A stretch of 17,844 nt of DNA from positions 1 to 17,844 of the forward strand of contig NZ_QSEK01000042.1 of assembly GCF_003464165.1 (NCBI RefSeq), in the 5' to 3' direction. Position 1 is the stretch's first letter. The number at the start of each line of letters is the position of its first letter. The notes under the pieces were generated by a model. It did not search any database and was not told the DNA's origin. It saw only the letters and a list, made by a program, of their open reading frames with translations. The translations under genes and the position numbers were made by a program. Positions 1 through 9,112 of the stretch are shown piece after piece. This DNA comes from Eubacterium sp. AM49-13BH (lineage in GTDB: Bacteria; Bacillota; Clostridia; Lachnospirales; Lachnospiraceae).

Positions 1-170
1 GGCGGATTGGACGTTGAAGCAGCGGGAAGCACGGAGGAAGTCCAAAAGGGATTTGCAGAAGCGGAGGATTGGACGTTGAAGCAGCGGGAAGCACGGAGAA
101 AGTCCAAAATGAGTGAGAAAGAGCGGCGGATTGGACGTTGAAGCAGCGGGGAGGCGGGAAGAAGTCCAAA
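1..170. repeat. Tandem 62-bp repeat array A (3 units seen, open at left edge)
   Basis: Three 39-bp cores lie at 7-45, 69-107 and 131-169. Each begins TTGGAC and ends GTCCAA, so the ends are inverted repeats that could form a 6-bp stem. The start-to-start distance is exactly 62 bp both times and the linkers (46-68, 108-130) are both 23 bp. All three cores share GTTGAAGCAGCGGG after TTGGAC. Bases 1-6 match the end of a linker, so the array probably continues to the left of the window. No open frame is conserved through it, and 62 is not a multiple of 3. It lies just upstream of the glyS promoter. The function is unknown. Confidence 0.9.
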
Positions 171-190
171 ACAAGATTCCCATCAACCTC

Positions 191-219
191 TTGCTAATCA
201 GCACTAAATGTTATAAAAT
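191..219 (+). promoter_or_regulatory. Predicted sigma-A promoter for glyS
   Basis: TTGCTA at 191-196 and TAAAAT at 214-219 are separated by 17 bp, close to the consensus -35/-10 arrangement. Transcription would start near 226 and give a leader of about 65 nt. That is too short for a T-box riboswitch, so glyS is probably not controlled by one here. The glyS ribosome site AGGAGG lies at 274-279. Confidence 0.55.
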
Positions 220-290
220 AATTAAGATTATGTAGCAGCCGATGCAGTTCGATGTAGTCAGGCTGTTGCCTTTAGGAGGATTATATTATT

Positions 291-1678
291 ATGGAAAAGA
301 CAATGGAGAAAATTGTTTCTTTAGCTAAGGCAAGAGGATTTGTTTACCCAGGTTCTGAAATCTATGGTGGATTAGCTAATACCTGGGATTATGGTAACCT
401 TGGTGTTGAGTTAAAGAACAATGTTAAGAAGGCATGGTGGCAGAAGTTCGTACAGGAAAGCCCATACAATGTTGGTGTTGACTGTGCAATTCTTATGAAC
501 CCACAGACTTGGGTAGCATCAGGTCATCTTGGTGGATTTTCTGATCCATTAATGGACTGCAAGGAATGTCATGAGAGATTCAGAGCAGATAAACTTATAG
601 AAGACTGGGCAGACGAGAATTCATATGAACTTGAAGGCTCAGTTGATGGATGGACACAGGAGCAGATGAAGAATTTCATCGATGAGAAGAATATCTGCTG
701 TCCTTCATGTGGAAAGCATAACTTCACAGATATCAGACAGTTTAACCTTATGTTTAAGACATTCCAGGGTGTAACTGAGACGCCAAGAACACAGTATATT
801 TAAGACCAGAGACAGCTCAGGGTATCTTTGTTAACTTCAAGAATGTTCAGAGAACATCAAGAAAGAAAGTACCTTTTGGTATCGGACAGATTGGTAAGTC
901 ATTCCGTAATGAGATTACACCAGGTAACTTCACATTCAGAACAAGAGAGTTCGAGCAGATGGAATTAGAGTTCTTCTGCAAGCCTGGAACAGATCTTGAG
1001 TGGTTCACATACTGGAGACAGTATTGTATCGACTGGCTTAAGGCATTAGGAATGAAGGAAGATGAGATGAGAGCAAGAGATCATTCACCAGAAGAACTCT
1101 GCTTCTACTCTAAGGGAACAACAGATATCGAATTCCTCTTCCCATTTGGATGGGGCGAGCTCTGGGGTATTGCTGACAGAACAGATTATGACCTTACACA
1201 GCATCAGACAGTATCTGGCGAAGATATGTCATACTTTGATGATGAAGCTAAGGAGAAGTATATACCATATGTTATCGAGCCTTCGCTTGGTGCAGACCGT
1301 GTAACATTAGCATTCCTTTGCTCAGCTTATGATGAGGAAGAGCTTGAAGGCGGAGATGTAAGAACAGTTCTTCATTTCCACCCAGCATTAGCACCAGTCA
1401 AGATTGGCATTCTTCCACTTTCTAAGAAGTTAAATGAAGGCGCAGAAAAGATATATGCAGAACTTTCTAAGTATTACAACTGTGAGTTTGATGACAGAGG
1501 CAATATCGGAAAGAGATACAGAAGACAGGATGAGATTGGTACTCCATTCTGTATCACATATGATTTCGATTCAGAAGAGGATGGTGCTGTAACTGTAAGA
1601 GACAGAGATACAATGCAGCAGGAAAGAATAAAGATTGCAGATCTTAAGGCATATTTTGAAGATAAGTTCAGATTTTAA
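291..1678 (+). CDS. glyS: Glycyl-tRNA synthetase, single-chain class II type, interrupted by a one-base deletion
   Basis: Attaches glycine to tRNA-Gly in the cytoplasm. The first part (291-803) carries the typical N-terminus ([20 protein letters not shown]) and a Cys pair region (CKEC ... CCPSC) that looks zinc-binding. The frame then breaks at 779/780: the family sequence [18 protein letters not shown] is restored if one G is added (GAG-GAC is read as GAGAC). From there the second frame reads without a break to 1678 through the class II motif 2 region ([21 protein letters not shown]), motif 3 ([14 protein letters not shown]) and the anticodon-binding domain. The rejoined protein would be about 462 residues, the normal length for the family. 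AGGAGG at 274-279 supports the ATG at 291. A genome normally has one such enzyme and it is essential, so a sequencing error is more likely than a true pseudogene. Confidence 0.93.
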
Positions 1679-1719
1679 TTAAAAGATATTGACGGATAAA
1701 TTTATTAAAGGAAAGAATT

Positions 1720-3432
1720 ATGCTGTGTACTAAATGTGGTCAGGAATATGAGGGCAGTCAGTGCCCGAGATGTGATGGACCTGTTATATTAGTTAACAAC
1801 AGTGATTATCTTGCCAGAAGAAAAGCATATGAAGAGAAGCAGGCTTTGAAAGAGAGGTCTGCTTCTTCTGATAAAAAAGAGAAATCACAGAGTGACTATG
1901 AACAGGCATTAGCAAAACGCGTGCAGACGATAAAGAAGCAAAGCAGCGGCAAAACAGGCAATAAGAAGCAGAGCCAGAGCAGAAGCAAAGCGGATAGCAG
2001 AAAGCAGAATGGAAGCACAAACAAAGCAGGTGGCGGTAGAAATGATAACCAGGAAAAGCCACAGATAAGAATTGCACGACGTCAGATTAACAAAAGAATG
2101 AAAATGATAGCGGCAGCGCTGATAGCAGTATTGCTTGTTGGTGCGGCAGCATTTGGAATATACAAGCTTGCAACTAAGAAGAATTACGCTCTATATGTAA
2201 GCTACAACGGAAAGATATATGATATAGCAGGGCTGGACAGCAATTATGTGTGTGATGAAAGCAATGCAATATTTGCAGCAGACAGCAAGACCTTCTATAC
2301 ACCACAGTGGCCGGAACAGATAGATTCAGAAAAGAATATCTTAAGTGTTGCGAGTGATGACGGAAAGTATTTCGTTACAGTAACATATGATGAGTCTAAC
2401 TCGTCTGGCAGATATTCAATGTACATATGGAACAAGGATGAATGTGTCCTTGTGTCAGAAGATAATCTGCAGAAAGAGATAATGTATATATCTGATGACG
2501 GTCTTGTTATATACACGAATATTAATATTATTAATGACGAGGGTTCTACTAATGGAACAAGCCTTGCCATGAGCAGAGTCAAAGAAGTTAAGAAACAGCC
2601 TGAGGCACAGACAACTCTTATAGAGGGTAATCTTAATAAGGCATATGTATATGAGTCAAAGCACCTGATAGTATGTCTTACTAATGCAGGCTCATTGTAT
2701 ACATATGATTATGAAAAAAAAGAAAAGCCGGTTTCAGTTGCAGATGCAGTTATGCAGTTATGGCCGGTGTCAGAGAACATGACAGGTGTGTATACAGCGA
2801 ATGCAGACAGCCTTAATACAAGAAAAGATGTGGATACATTGCTGTATTCTAAGAGTGATGGAGTATATTATTACTCATGCAAAGATGCATCTGCGTATAA
2901 GATAGACAAGAAGACAGACAATGATGCAGATTATGTATTTGATAGAGACAATTCGCTTATATACAGAATTTCAGGTACATCAATGACATCAGCACTTATC
3001 AGAGAAACTAAAGTGAGTGAGTATGTGGATGTTGATTCTATGACTAAGGAAAAGAATTACATATATAATTCATCAGATGGTCAGATAGTGTATGTTAATG
3101 CGAAAGGACAGCTTCGAGTAGTTGATAACAACAAGATTACAGACATTGCGTCAGATGTTAATGCAGGTTCATTATCTAAAGTGTATAATAAAGGCAAGGC
3201 TTTAACATATGTTTCAGGCGGCAGGCAGTACTATATGGATAACATTAAGAGCAAAGCTGTTGCAATTCTGGAATCAGATGCAGTTACAGATACAGAGGGA
3301 ACATATTTTTACAAGAACCGAATCTATGCGTATGATGCTGATAATATTCTTTATTCTAATACACTGAAGGGAAATGATATCAGCAATATAGGCTACGTTG
3401 AAAGATTGTGGCTTGGAACAGAACTAAGATAA
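1720..3432 (+). CDS. Zinc-ribbon, single-pass membrane protein with beta-propeller-like outer domain
   Basis: I do not recognise a named function. The 570-residue product starts with a zinc ribbon (C3-x2-C6 and C15-x2-C18). A long Lys/Ser/Gln-rich, basic, probably disordered linker follows to about residue 127, then one hydrophobic helix at about 129-148 (IAAALIAVLLVGAAAFGIY). The remaining 420 residues are rich in short beta-like strands with recurring 'DDGKYFV' and 'YMYIWN' type segments, which suggests a propeller. The positive linker before the helix predicts the zinc ribbon inside the cell and the propeller outside. Start at 1720 is supported by AAAGGA just upstream. It lies 41 bp after glyS and 29 bp before rarA, so it is probably co-transcribed with both. 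The domain calls are inferred from sequence pattern only. Confidence 0.8.
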   Translation: MLCTKCGQEYEGSQCPRCDGPVILVNNSDYLARRKAYEEKQALKERSASSDKKEKSQSDYEQALAKRVQTIKKQSSGKTGNKKQSQSRSKADSRKQNGSTNKAGGGRNDNQEKPQIRIARRQINKRMKMIAAALIAVLLVGAAAFGIYKLATKKNYALYVSYNGKIYDIAGLDSNYVCDESNAIFAADSKTFYTPQWPEQIDSEKNILSVASDDGKYFVTVTYDESNSSGRYSMYIWNKDECVLVSEDNLQKEIMYISDDGLVIYTNINIINDEGSTNGTSLAMSRVKEVKKQPEAQTTLIEGNLNKAYVYESKHLIVCLTNAGSLYTYDYEKKEKPVSVADAVMQLWPVSENMTGVYTANADSLNTRKDVDTLLYSKSDGVYYYSCKDASAYKIDKKTDNDADYVFDRDNSLIYRISGTSMTSALIRETKVSEYVDVDSMTKEKNYIYNSSDGQIVYVNAKGQLRVVDNNKITDIASDVNAGSLSKVYNKGKALTYVSGGRQYYMDNIKSKAVAILESDAVTDTEGTYFYKNRIYAYDADNILYSNTLKGNDISNIGYVERLWLGTELR

Positions 3433-3461
3433 TTGCAAATGTATTAAAACAGGTATAAGTT

Positions 3462-4783
3462 ATGGATTTATTTGAATATATGCGTGAAAACAATAAGAAT
3501 ACAGAATCTCCATTGGCTATGAGATTAAGACCGGAAACACTCGATGAAATGGTAGGACAGTCTCATATAATCGGAAAGGACAAACTGCTTTACAGGGCAA
3601 TTAAGGCAGATAAGCTTAGCTCAGTAATATTTTATGGTCCACCTGGAACAGGAAAGACAACTTTAGCTAGAATAATTGCTAATACAACAAGTGCAGAGTT
3701 TAATCAGGTTAATGCCACAGTTGCCGGAAAGAAGGATATGGAAGAGGTTGTTGCCAAGGCGAAAGACAATCTTGGAATGTATGGAAGAAAGACCATTCTT
3801 TTCGTAGACGAGATTCACCGCTTTAATAAGGGACAGCAGGATTATCTGCTTCCATTTGTTGAGGATGGAACAATAATTCTTATTGGTGCAACGACAGAGA
3901 ATCCGTACTTTGAAGTAAATGGAGCTTTAATATCAAGGTCAATAATATTTGAATAAAACCACTAGAGAAAGAAGATATCAAGACAATAATAAAGCGTGCT
4001 GTGTATGATGAGAAGAAGGGCATGGGAAGCTACAATGCAGCAATAGACGATGATGCACTGGAATTCCTTGCAGATATATCCAACGGAGATGCGAGAAATG
4101 CACTTAATGCCATTGAACTTGGAATACTCACAACAGACAGATCAGATGATGGAGTTATACATATAGATCTTGCAACAGCACAGGAATGTATCCAGAAGCG
4201 CTCGGTAAGATATGATAAAGAGGGTGACAACCACTATGATACAATATCAGCATTTATTAAGAGCATGAGAGGCTCAGACCCTGATGCAGCAAGCTATTAT
4301 CTTGCCAAGATGCTGTATGCAGGTGAAGATATTAAATTCATAGCAAGACGAATAATGATATGTGCCAGTGAGGATGTAGGCAATGCTGATCCTAATGCAC
4401 TGCAGGTTGCAGTGGCTGCGGCACAGGCTGTTGAGCGCATCGGAATGCCGGAAGCACGTATTATATTAAGTCAGGCGGCACTCTATGTTGCGACAGCACC
4501 TAAGAGTAATGCATGTTACATGGCAATTGATAAGGCACTTGATGTAGTTAAGAATTCAAAGACTGCACCGGTTCCTGTACATTTGCAGGATGCCCATTAT
4601 AAGGGTAGTGCCAAGTTAGGACACGGTGTAGGATACTTATATGCACATGATTATCCTAATCATTACGTCAGACAGCAGTATCTTCCTGATGCTTATGTGA
4701 ATGAGAAATTCTATGAGCCGGGAGATATGGGATATGAGAGGGATATTAAGAAACATTTGGATAAGATTAAGTCGGAGGCATAG
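3462..4783 (+). CDS. rarA: Replication-associated recombination protein A (RarA/MgsA AAA+ ATPase), interrupted by a one-base deletion
   Basis: A AAA+ ATPase of the clamp-loader group that acts at stalled replication forks. The N-terminal part has RLRPETLDEMVGQSHIIG, Walker A GPPGTGKTT (residues 59-67), Walker B ILFVDE (112-117) and sensor 1 IGATTENP (141-148). The frame stops at 3956 in IIFE-stop. Adding one T after 3954 (GAA-TTA-AAA-CCA) restores ELKPLEKEDI, and the reading then continues to 4783 with sensor 2 (SNGDARNALNAIE) and the C-terminal tetramerisation region (VPVHLQDAHYKGSAKLGHG). The rejoined length of about 440 residues is usual for RarA. The ribosome site is weak (AGG at 3451-3453). 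The downstream gene starts 6 bp after its stop. The break falls exactly after the nucleotide-binding module, but both sides are fully conserved, so an error in the sequence is the simplest reading. Confidence 0.92.
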
Positions 4784-4789
4784 TTTCCA

Positions 4790-7700
4790 ATGAGGGATTA
4801 CATAAACAGACTTTCAAGAGGCAGTTCAATTATCAAAGTACCAAAGCTGTCATGCAGTGAAGAGCAGACTACCATGACTACCATGAGTGATGCGGCTGCA
4901 GAGGACAGCTCTGCTAATGATGCTACGAATGATGTCTATGAAACAGAACATGCTGATAATGTGCATGCTAAAGAGGAGGCTGTAGTTCTTACAATAGATA
5001 ATGATGAGAATACAGTTACGAAGAAAGAAGAGCCTGAAAAATATGGATTTGAGCTTAAAAAGAGCGGTACGGAGCTGACACAGATTCATATATATGCAGA
5101 TGCAGAATTTATCGAATTAGAGAAAAATGATATATCGACAGATGATTTTGCAGGCGACAGACTGGATATTAATTACATAATTAATCCGGCAAAGATGCAC
5201 GCAGGCAATAATTATGGATATATTCATGTTGACAGCTATACACAGCATCTTAAAGTAAAGGTAAGTGCTGTTGTTTCTAAAGCTGCTGGTGAAGAGTTTG
5301 AGGTAAGATGGGAAGAAAGACAGGCAGAATATAAGCTTACAAAGCTTTATCTTGATTTCAGAATGAAAAAGATAAAGAAAGAAAAATGGCTTTCATCATC
5401 AATGCAGATAGTAGACCGCATAAGAGGAATAAAAGGACAGGATCCGTTCTATGACCTTGTACAGGTCCAGCTTCTTGCCATGTCAGGACGGGAAGAGAGC
5501 GCAGTCAAGATATTTGACGGACTTAAGAAAGATATAATGGGAAGAATAGGCGATAATGTAGAATTATACTGTTATTTCCTGTATGTCTCAACACTGATGG
5601 TAAAGGAAGAAGAATACACAGCACAGGTATATTCGCAGGTTAAGAAGTTCTATGAGAACGGATATGATACATACAGAGTACTGTGGATATTGTTCTATCT
5701 TGGCCCTGATTCAGAAAGCAACAAGAGCATTAAACTCATAAGAATTAAAGATACTGTCAATACAGGCTGTACAAGTCCTGTAATGTATATAGAGGCACTT
5801 AATATAATTAATGCACAGCCGGTATTACTAAGAGTCCTTAACCAGTTTGAAATGCGTGTGATTAATTACGGCTGTAAGAATGGCATTATAACTGAAAAGC
5901 TTGCAATGCAGATTGCAGATGTTGCAGCTAATGAGAAGAACATTAGTATTAATACGCTCATTATCCTTAAGAAATTATATGAGCAGTTTGATAAAGACGA
6001 AATATTAACAGTGCTTGTGACCCAGATGATAAGAATGGGAATGACAGGTGACAACTGTTTTGAAATATATGAAAAAGGTGTGTTAAGAGGTTTGAGAATA
6101 ACCCGTTTATATGAGTTCTACATAGCGAGCATGCCAAAAAACATAGAAAGACAGCTTCCTAAGATAGTTCTTATGTACTTTGCATATGATAATATACTGT
6201 CAGATTCAGATAAAGCATTTTTATATGCAAATATTGTGACAGGCAGGGATTCATATTATAAGAACATCTATGAAGGATATGACAGAAATATAGAGATATT
6301 CGTGTATGAGCAGCTGAAAGACGGAAAGATAAGTGATAATCTGGCTGTGCTTTATAAGGCACTGCTAAAGACACAGCTCATTAGCAAAGAGACAGGAAGC
6401 TTCATAAGCAGGATGCCATATATGCACAGGGTACGATGCTTTAGTGATGTGGTGAGCAGAGTACATGTAAGACACCCTGAGTTTGCAGAAGAGACGGTGT
6501 ATGAACTTTCTGAAAAAATTGCATATATATGCATGTATGCAGGTGACTGTGAGATAACATTTGAATGCAGCGATGGAGTTATCAGGAAAGATACTATCGA
6601 TTACGAGATAGAGAAAGTATTCGATGCAGGGCAATATGAAGAAGTGTTTGACGCGGCAGCTGAATATGGCATGGATAATGATGGTATTATCATGAGCCGC
6701 ATTAACGACATGCATAAGAAGTCAGAATATACTTCTGAATTATTAGACTATTACAAATGTATCAAGAAGTCTGATAATATAAGCAGTGCTTACAGATATC
6801 AGATTAATTCATGGATGATAGAATATTATTACACATATTACAAGGATAATGATTTCTGGCACGAATATGTCAGCGTGGATACAGATGACCTTTCAGACAA
6901 GGATGCGCAAAGACTTATAGAGACACTTACAGAGGCAGGAATGTATTCGCAGAGCTTTGAACTTGTAAGCAGGTATGGATGCTGCAAGGCGGCTCCTGCC
7001 AGGCTTCTTAAGATGGCAGATTACATACTTACTAATGTGTCGGATGAACATAACAAAGTGCTTGACGATGTTACAGCGTATGTATTTGGACAGCACATAT
7101 ATAATGAACCTGTTCTTGCATATATGTCCGATTATTTCAATGGAACGAATGACGAGATGTACAATGTGTGGAAAGCCGCTATTAATTATGGTGTAAATGT
7201 ATCGCATATGTCCGAGAGACTTCTTGCACAGATGATGTACACGGGCGTTCATACAGGAAGATTTACAGAAGTATTCACAGATTATTACAGTAAAATGCCT
7301 GACAAATTGATAGTTAAAGCATATCTTTCATACAATTCACAATTCTATCTTCTCAGGCAGAAGAAAGCGAATGACATTGTATTCCGTGTTATAGAGGAAT
7401 ATATGAAAGAGGGGTATGGTCTGCCAGAGTGCTGTTATGTGGCATGGCTTAAGAACATCTCCAAGAATACGCGGGCACTTAAAGAAGATGACAGCGAAAG
7501 AGAGCTTGCACAGACAGTTCTTAATGAATTGTGTGAAAATGACAGAATATACAGCTTCTATAAGAAATTCAAGGGAGTGCTTGATATTCCTTATAATATG
7601 CAGGGACTTACAATTATTGAATACATATCAGCTCCGGCAGATAAGGTTACAATATCGTACACAATTAACGGAGGCGACAGGCTTACACAGGTTATGAAAT

Positions 7701-7975
7701 CCAACGAATGGGGCATATTCACATGCAGATTCCATCTGTTCTATGGAGATGTTCTTGAGTACACATTTTCAGTCAATGATGAAGACAATGATATGCAGCC
7801 GGCAGTGTATGAATTCAAAGATGTATCTGGAGAGAATACACAAGGACGCACGGACATGCTCAATGAGTGCCTTGCAAGCAGACAGCAGCATGAGCTTGCT
7901 GCCCTTAAGAAACAGATGCACAGCTATAGTGTCGAGGAATACGTTACAAGAGAAATGTTTACAATTGCGAAATGA
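4790..7975 (+). CDS. DUF5717-like large solenoid protein with beta domains at both ends
   Basis: A 1061-residue protein of unknown function; the length and placement match what I recall of the DUF5717 family of Lachnospiraceae. After a short start (MRDYINRLSRG) and an acidic, low-complexity stretch to about residue 80, residues 83-165 read like an Ig-type beta sandwich (FIELEKNDISTDDF ... KMHAGNNYGYIHVDS). Residues 170-925 are almost all amphipathic helices in repeated pairs, consistent with an alpha-solenoid. Residues 930-1013 look like a second beta sandwich (VTISYTINGGDRLTQVM ... FYGDVLEYTF). A helical tail follows. No signal peptide or membrane helix is visible, so it should be cytoplasmic. 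GGAGG at 4774-4778 inside the end of rarA serves the start. Its end overlaps or abuts the next gene, which implies translational coupling and probably a shared complex. Confidence 0.82.
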   Translation: MRDYINRLSRGSSIIKVPKLSCSEEQTTMTTMSDAAAEDSSANDATNDVYETEHADNVHAKEEAVVLTIDNDENTVTKKEEPEKYGFELKKSGTELTQIHIYADAEFIELEKNDISTDDFAGDRLDINYIINPAKMHAGNNYGYIHVDSYTQHLKVKVSAVVSKAAGEEFEVRWEERQAEYKLTKLYLDFRMKKIKKEKWLSSSMQIVDRIRGIKGQDPFYDLVQVQLLAMSGREESAVKIFDGLKKDIMGRIGDNVELYCYFLYVSTLMVKEEEYTAQVYSQVKKFYENGYDTYRVLWILFYLGPDSESNKSIKLIRIKDTVNTGCTSPVMYIEALNIINAQPVLLRVLNQFEMRVINYGCKNGIITEKLAMQIADVAANEKNISINTLIILKKLYEQFDKDEILTVLVTQMIRMGMTGDNCFEIYEKGVLRGLRITRLYEFYIASMPKNIERQLPKIVLMYFAYDNILSDSDKAFLYANIVTGRDSYYKNIYEGYDRNIEIFVYEQLKDGKISDNLAVLYKALLKTQLISKETGSFISRMPYMHRVRCFSDVVSRVHVRHPEFAEETVYELSEKIAYICMYAGDCEITFECSDGVIRKDTIDYEIEKVFDAGQYEEVFDAAAEYGMDNDGIIMSRINDMHKKSEYTSELLDYYKCIKKSDNISSAYRYQINSWMIEYYYTYYKDNDFWHEYVSVDTDDLSDKDAQRLIETLTEAGMYSQSFELVSRYGCCKAAPARLLKMADYILTNVSDEHNKVLDDVTAYVFGQHIYNEPVLAYMSDYFNGTNDEMYNVWKAAINYGVNVSHMSERLLAQMMYTGVHTGRFTEVFTDYYSKMPDKLIVKAYLSYNSQFYLLRQKKANDIVFRVIEEYMKEGYGLPECCYVAWLKNISKNTRALKEDDSERELAQTVLNELCENDRIYSFYKKFKGVLDIPYNMQGLTIIEYISAPADKVTISYTINGGDRLTQVMKSNEWGIFTCRFHLFYGDVLEYTFSVNDEDNDMQPAVYEFKDVSGENTQGRTDMLNECLASRQQHELAALKKQMHSYSVEEYVTREMFTIAK

Positions 7976-7986
7976 GGATAACAGAT

Positions 7987-9078
7987 ATGGATAAGGAGAG
8001 AGGGCTTATAGCAGGAATAGACCTGAGCGGGACAAGAATTCAGGCAAGTGTATATTCGCATAATTCTGGAAGTGTCCAGTCTGTAAAGCTTACAGAAGAT
8101 TCGCATGAGAAGACTAATCTTATTAATGTTATTGCCGAGTGCATGAGTGCCACAGGAGAGTCACAGATTAAAAGCATATGTGTGACAATTGCTGATTACA
8201 ATGGGGATGAGATTGCAGCGGTGATGGCAGACCTTGAAAAATGTGGTGTCATGGAAGGACACTGGCAGATATTAAGCAGGGTTGAGAGCTTTGCATATTA
8301 TGCATATAAACAGAAAAGTGAACTTCATTCCATGGGAGTTGTGCTTATGGATTATACGCAGGAGGGGCTAAAGTGTGACCATCTTGCCATAAGAAAGAGT
8401 GACAATACAAGCTATCTTCTGCAGGAGCATACAGGATATACATCGGATGTATTAAAAGAAGTATACGGAAGTAAGAATATTGACGGGGCTGAGAATGAAT
8501 TATGCACATTTGCAGAAGATTACTTTGCTAAGAGGCGTGTGTCAGCTGCGTATCTTACTGGCGAGGGATTCGACATTGAAAAGCTGCCGGAAAGATTCGC
8601 CAAGCTTATGGTTACAAGAAGAAAAGCATTTGTAGGACAGAATCTTTTTGCAAGAGGTGCATGCTTTGCGGCTATGGATATGTTACGACCTGAGATATTC
8701 AGGAATGTCGTCGTGCTTCTTGATAACCATGTCAAATGTGGTATAGAACTTGACATATCATCATATGGAAAGCCTATGAGATTCAGAATGGTAAGACCGG
8801 GCGTTAACTGGACTTTAGCCGGGCGTACAATTGAGTGCATACTTGAAGATATAAGAAGTATTACTTTCAAAGTGATTACCACAGACAACACAAGTTATGA
8901 TGAGGTTGTGGATATAAGTGAGATTCCATTCAGGGAAGGCAGAACAACGAGAATATCAATACATGTGGAATTCATGGATGCAGACAGATGTAATATTACA
9001 ATTAAAGACCTTGGATTCGGAGAATTTGTGAAGAGTTCAGGTGAAGTAATACACAGGGAACTAACATTAAGAAGCTGA
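7987..9078 (+). CDS. DUF5716-like protein resembling a divergent Hsp70 (actin-fold ATPase plus beta domain)
   Basis: No known function; by family memory it is DUF5716. Several stretches line up in order with Hsp70 landmarks. Residues 8-23 (IAGIDLSGTRIQASVY) resemble the phosphate-1 loop with D12. Residues 66-75 (VTIADYNGDE) match the place of Hsp70 'ITVPAYFND', and the following SRVESFAYYAY matches 'NEPTAAAIAY'. VVLMDYTQEG (118-127) sits at phosphate 2, but the glycines are mostly lost. TGEGFD (191-196) sits at the adenosine motif, then NLFARGACFAA (219-229). The tail, about 240-363, is beta-rich and recalls the substrate-binding sandwich. The degenerate phosphate-2 loop suggests weak or no ATP hydrolysis. 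GAGGA at 7974-7978 sits 8 bp before the ATG at 7987. The earlier in-frame ATG at 7972 would overlap the upstream stop as ATGA but has no ribosome site. Confidence 0.8.
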   Translation: MDKERGLIAGIDLSGTRIQASVYSHNSGSVQSVKLTEDSHEKTNLINVIAECMSATGESQIKSICVTIADYNGDEIAAVMADLEKCGVMEGHWQILSRVESFAYYAYKQKSELHSMGVVLMDYTQEGLKCDHLAIRKSDNTSYLLQEHTGYTSDVLKEVYGSKNIDGAENELCTFAEDYFAKRRVSAAYLTGEGFDIEKLPERFAKLMVTRRKAFVGQNLFARGACFAAMDMLRPEIFRNVVVLLDNHVKCGIELDISSYGKPMRFRMVRPGVNWTLAGRTIECILEDIRSITFKVITTDNTSYDEVVDISEIPFREGRTTRISIHVEFMDADRCNITIKDLGFGEFVKSSGEVIHRELTLRS

Positions 9079-9112
9079 TAAATGTGAAAAACATTGCAGA
9101 ATGGAGAATACA

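Noticed and set aside
226..290. Glycine T-box or riboswitch before glyS
   Set aside because: The leader is only about 65 nt and has no specifier stem, T-box motif or terminator.
6365..6715. Minus-strand open frames inside the 1061-residue gene (also 6893-7252)
   Set aside because: They are antisense shadows without ribosome sites, with Cys/His/Ile-rich composition typical of reversed AT-rich codons.
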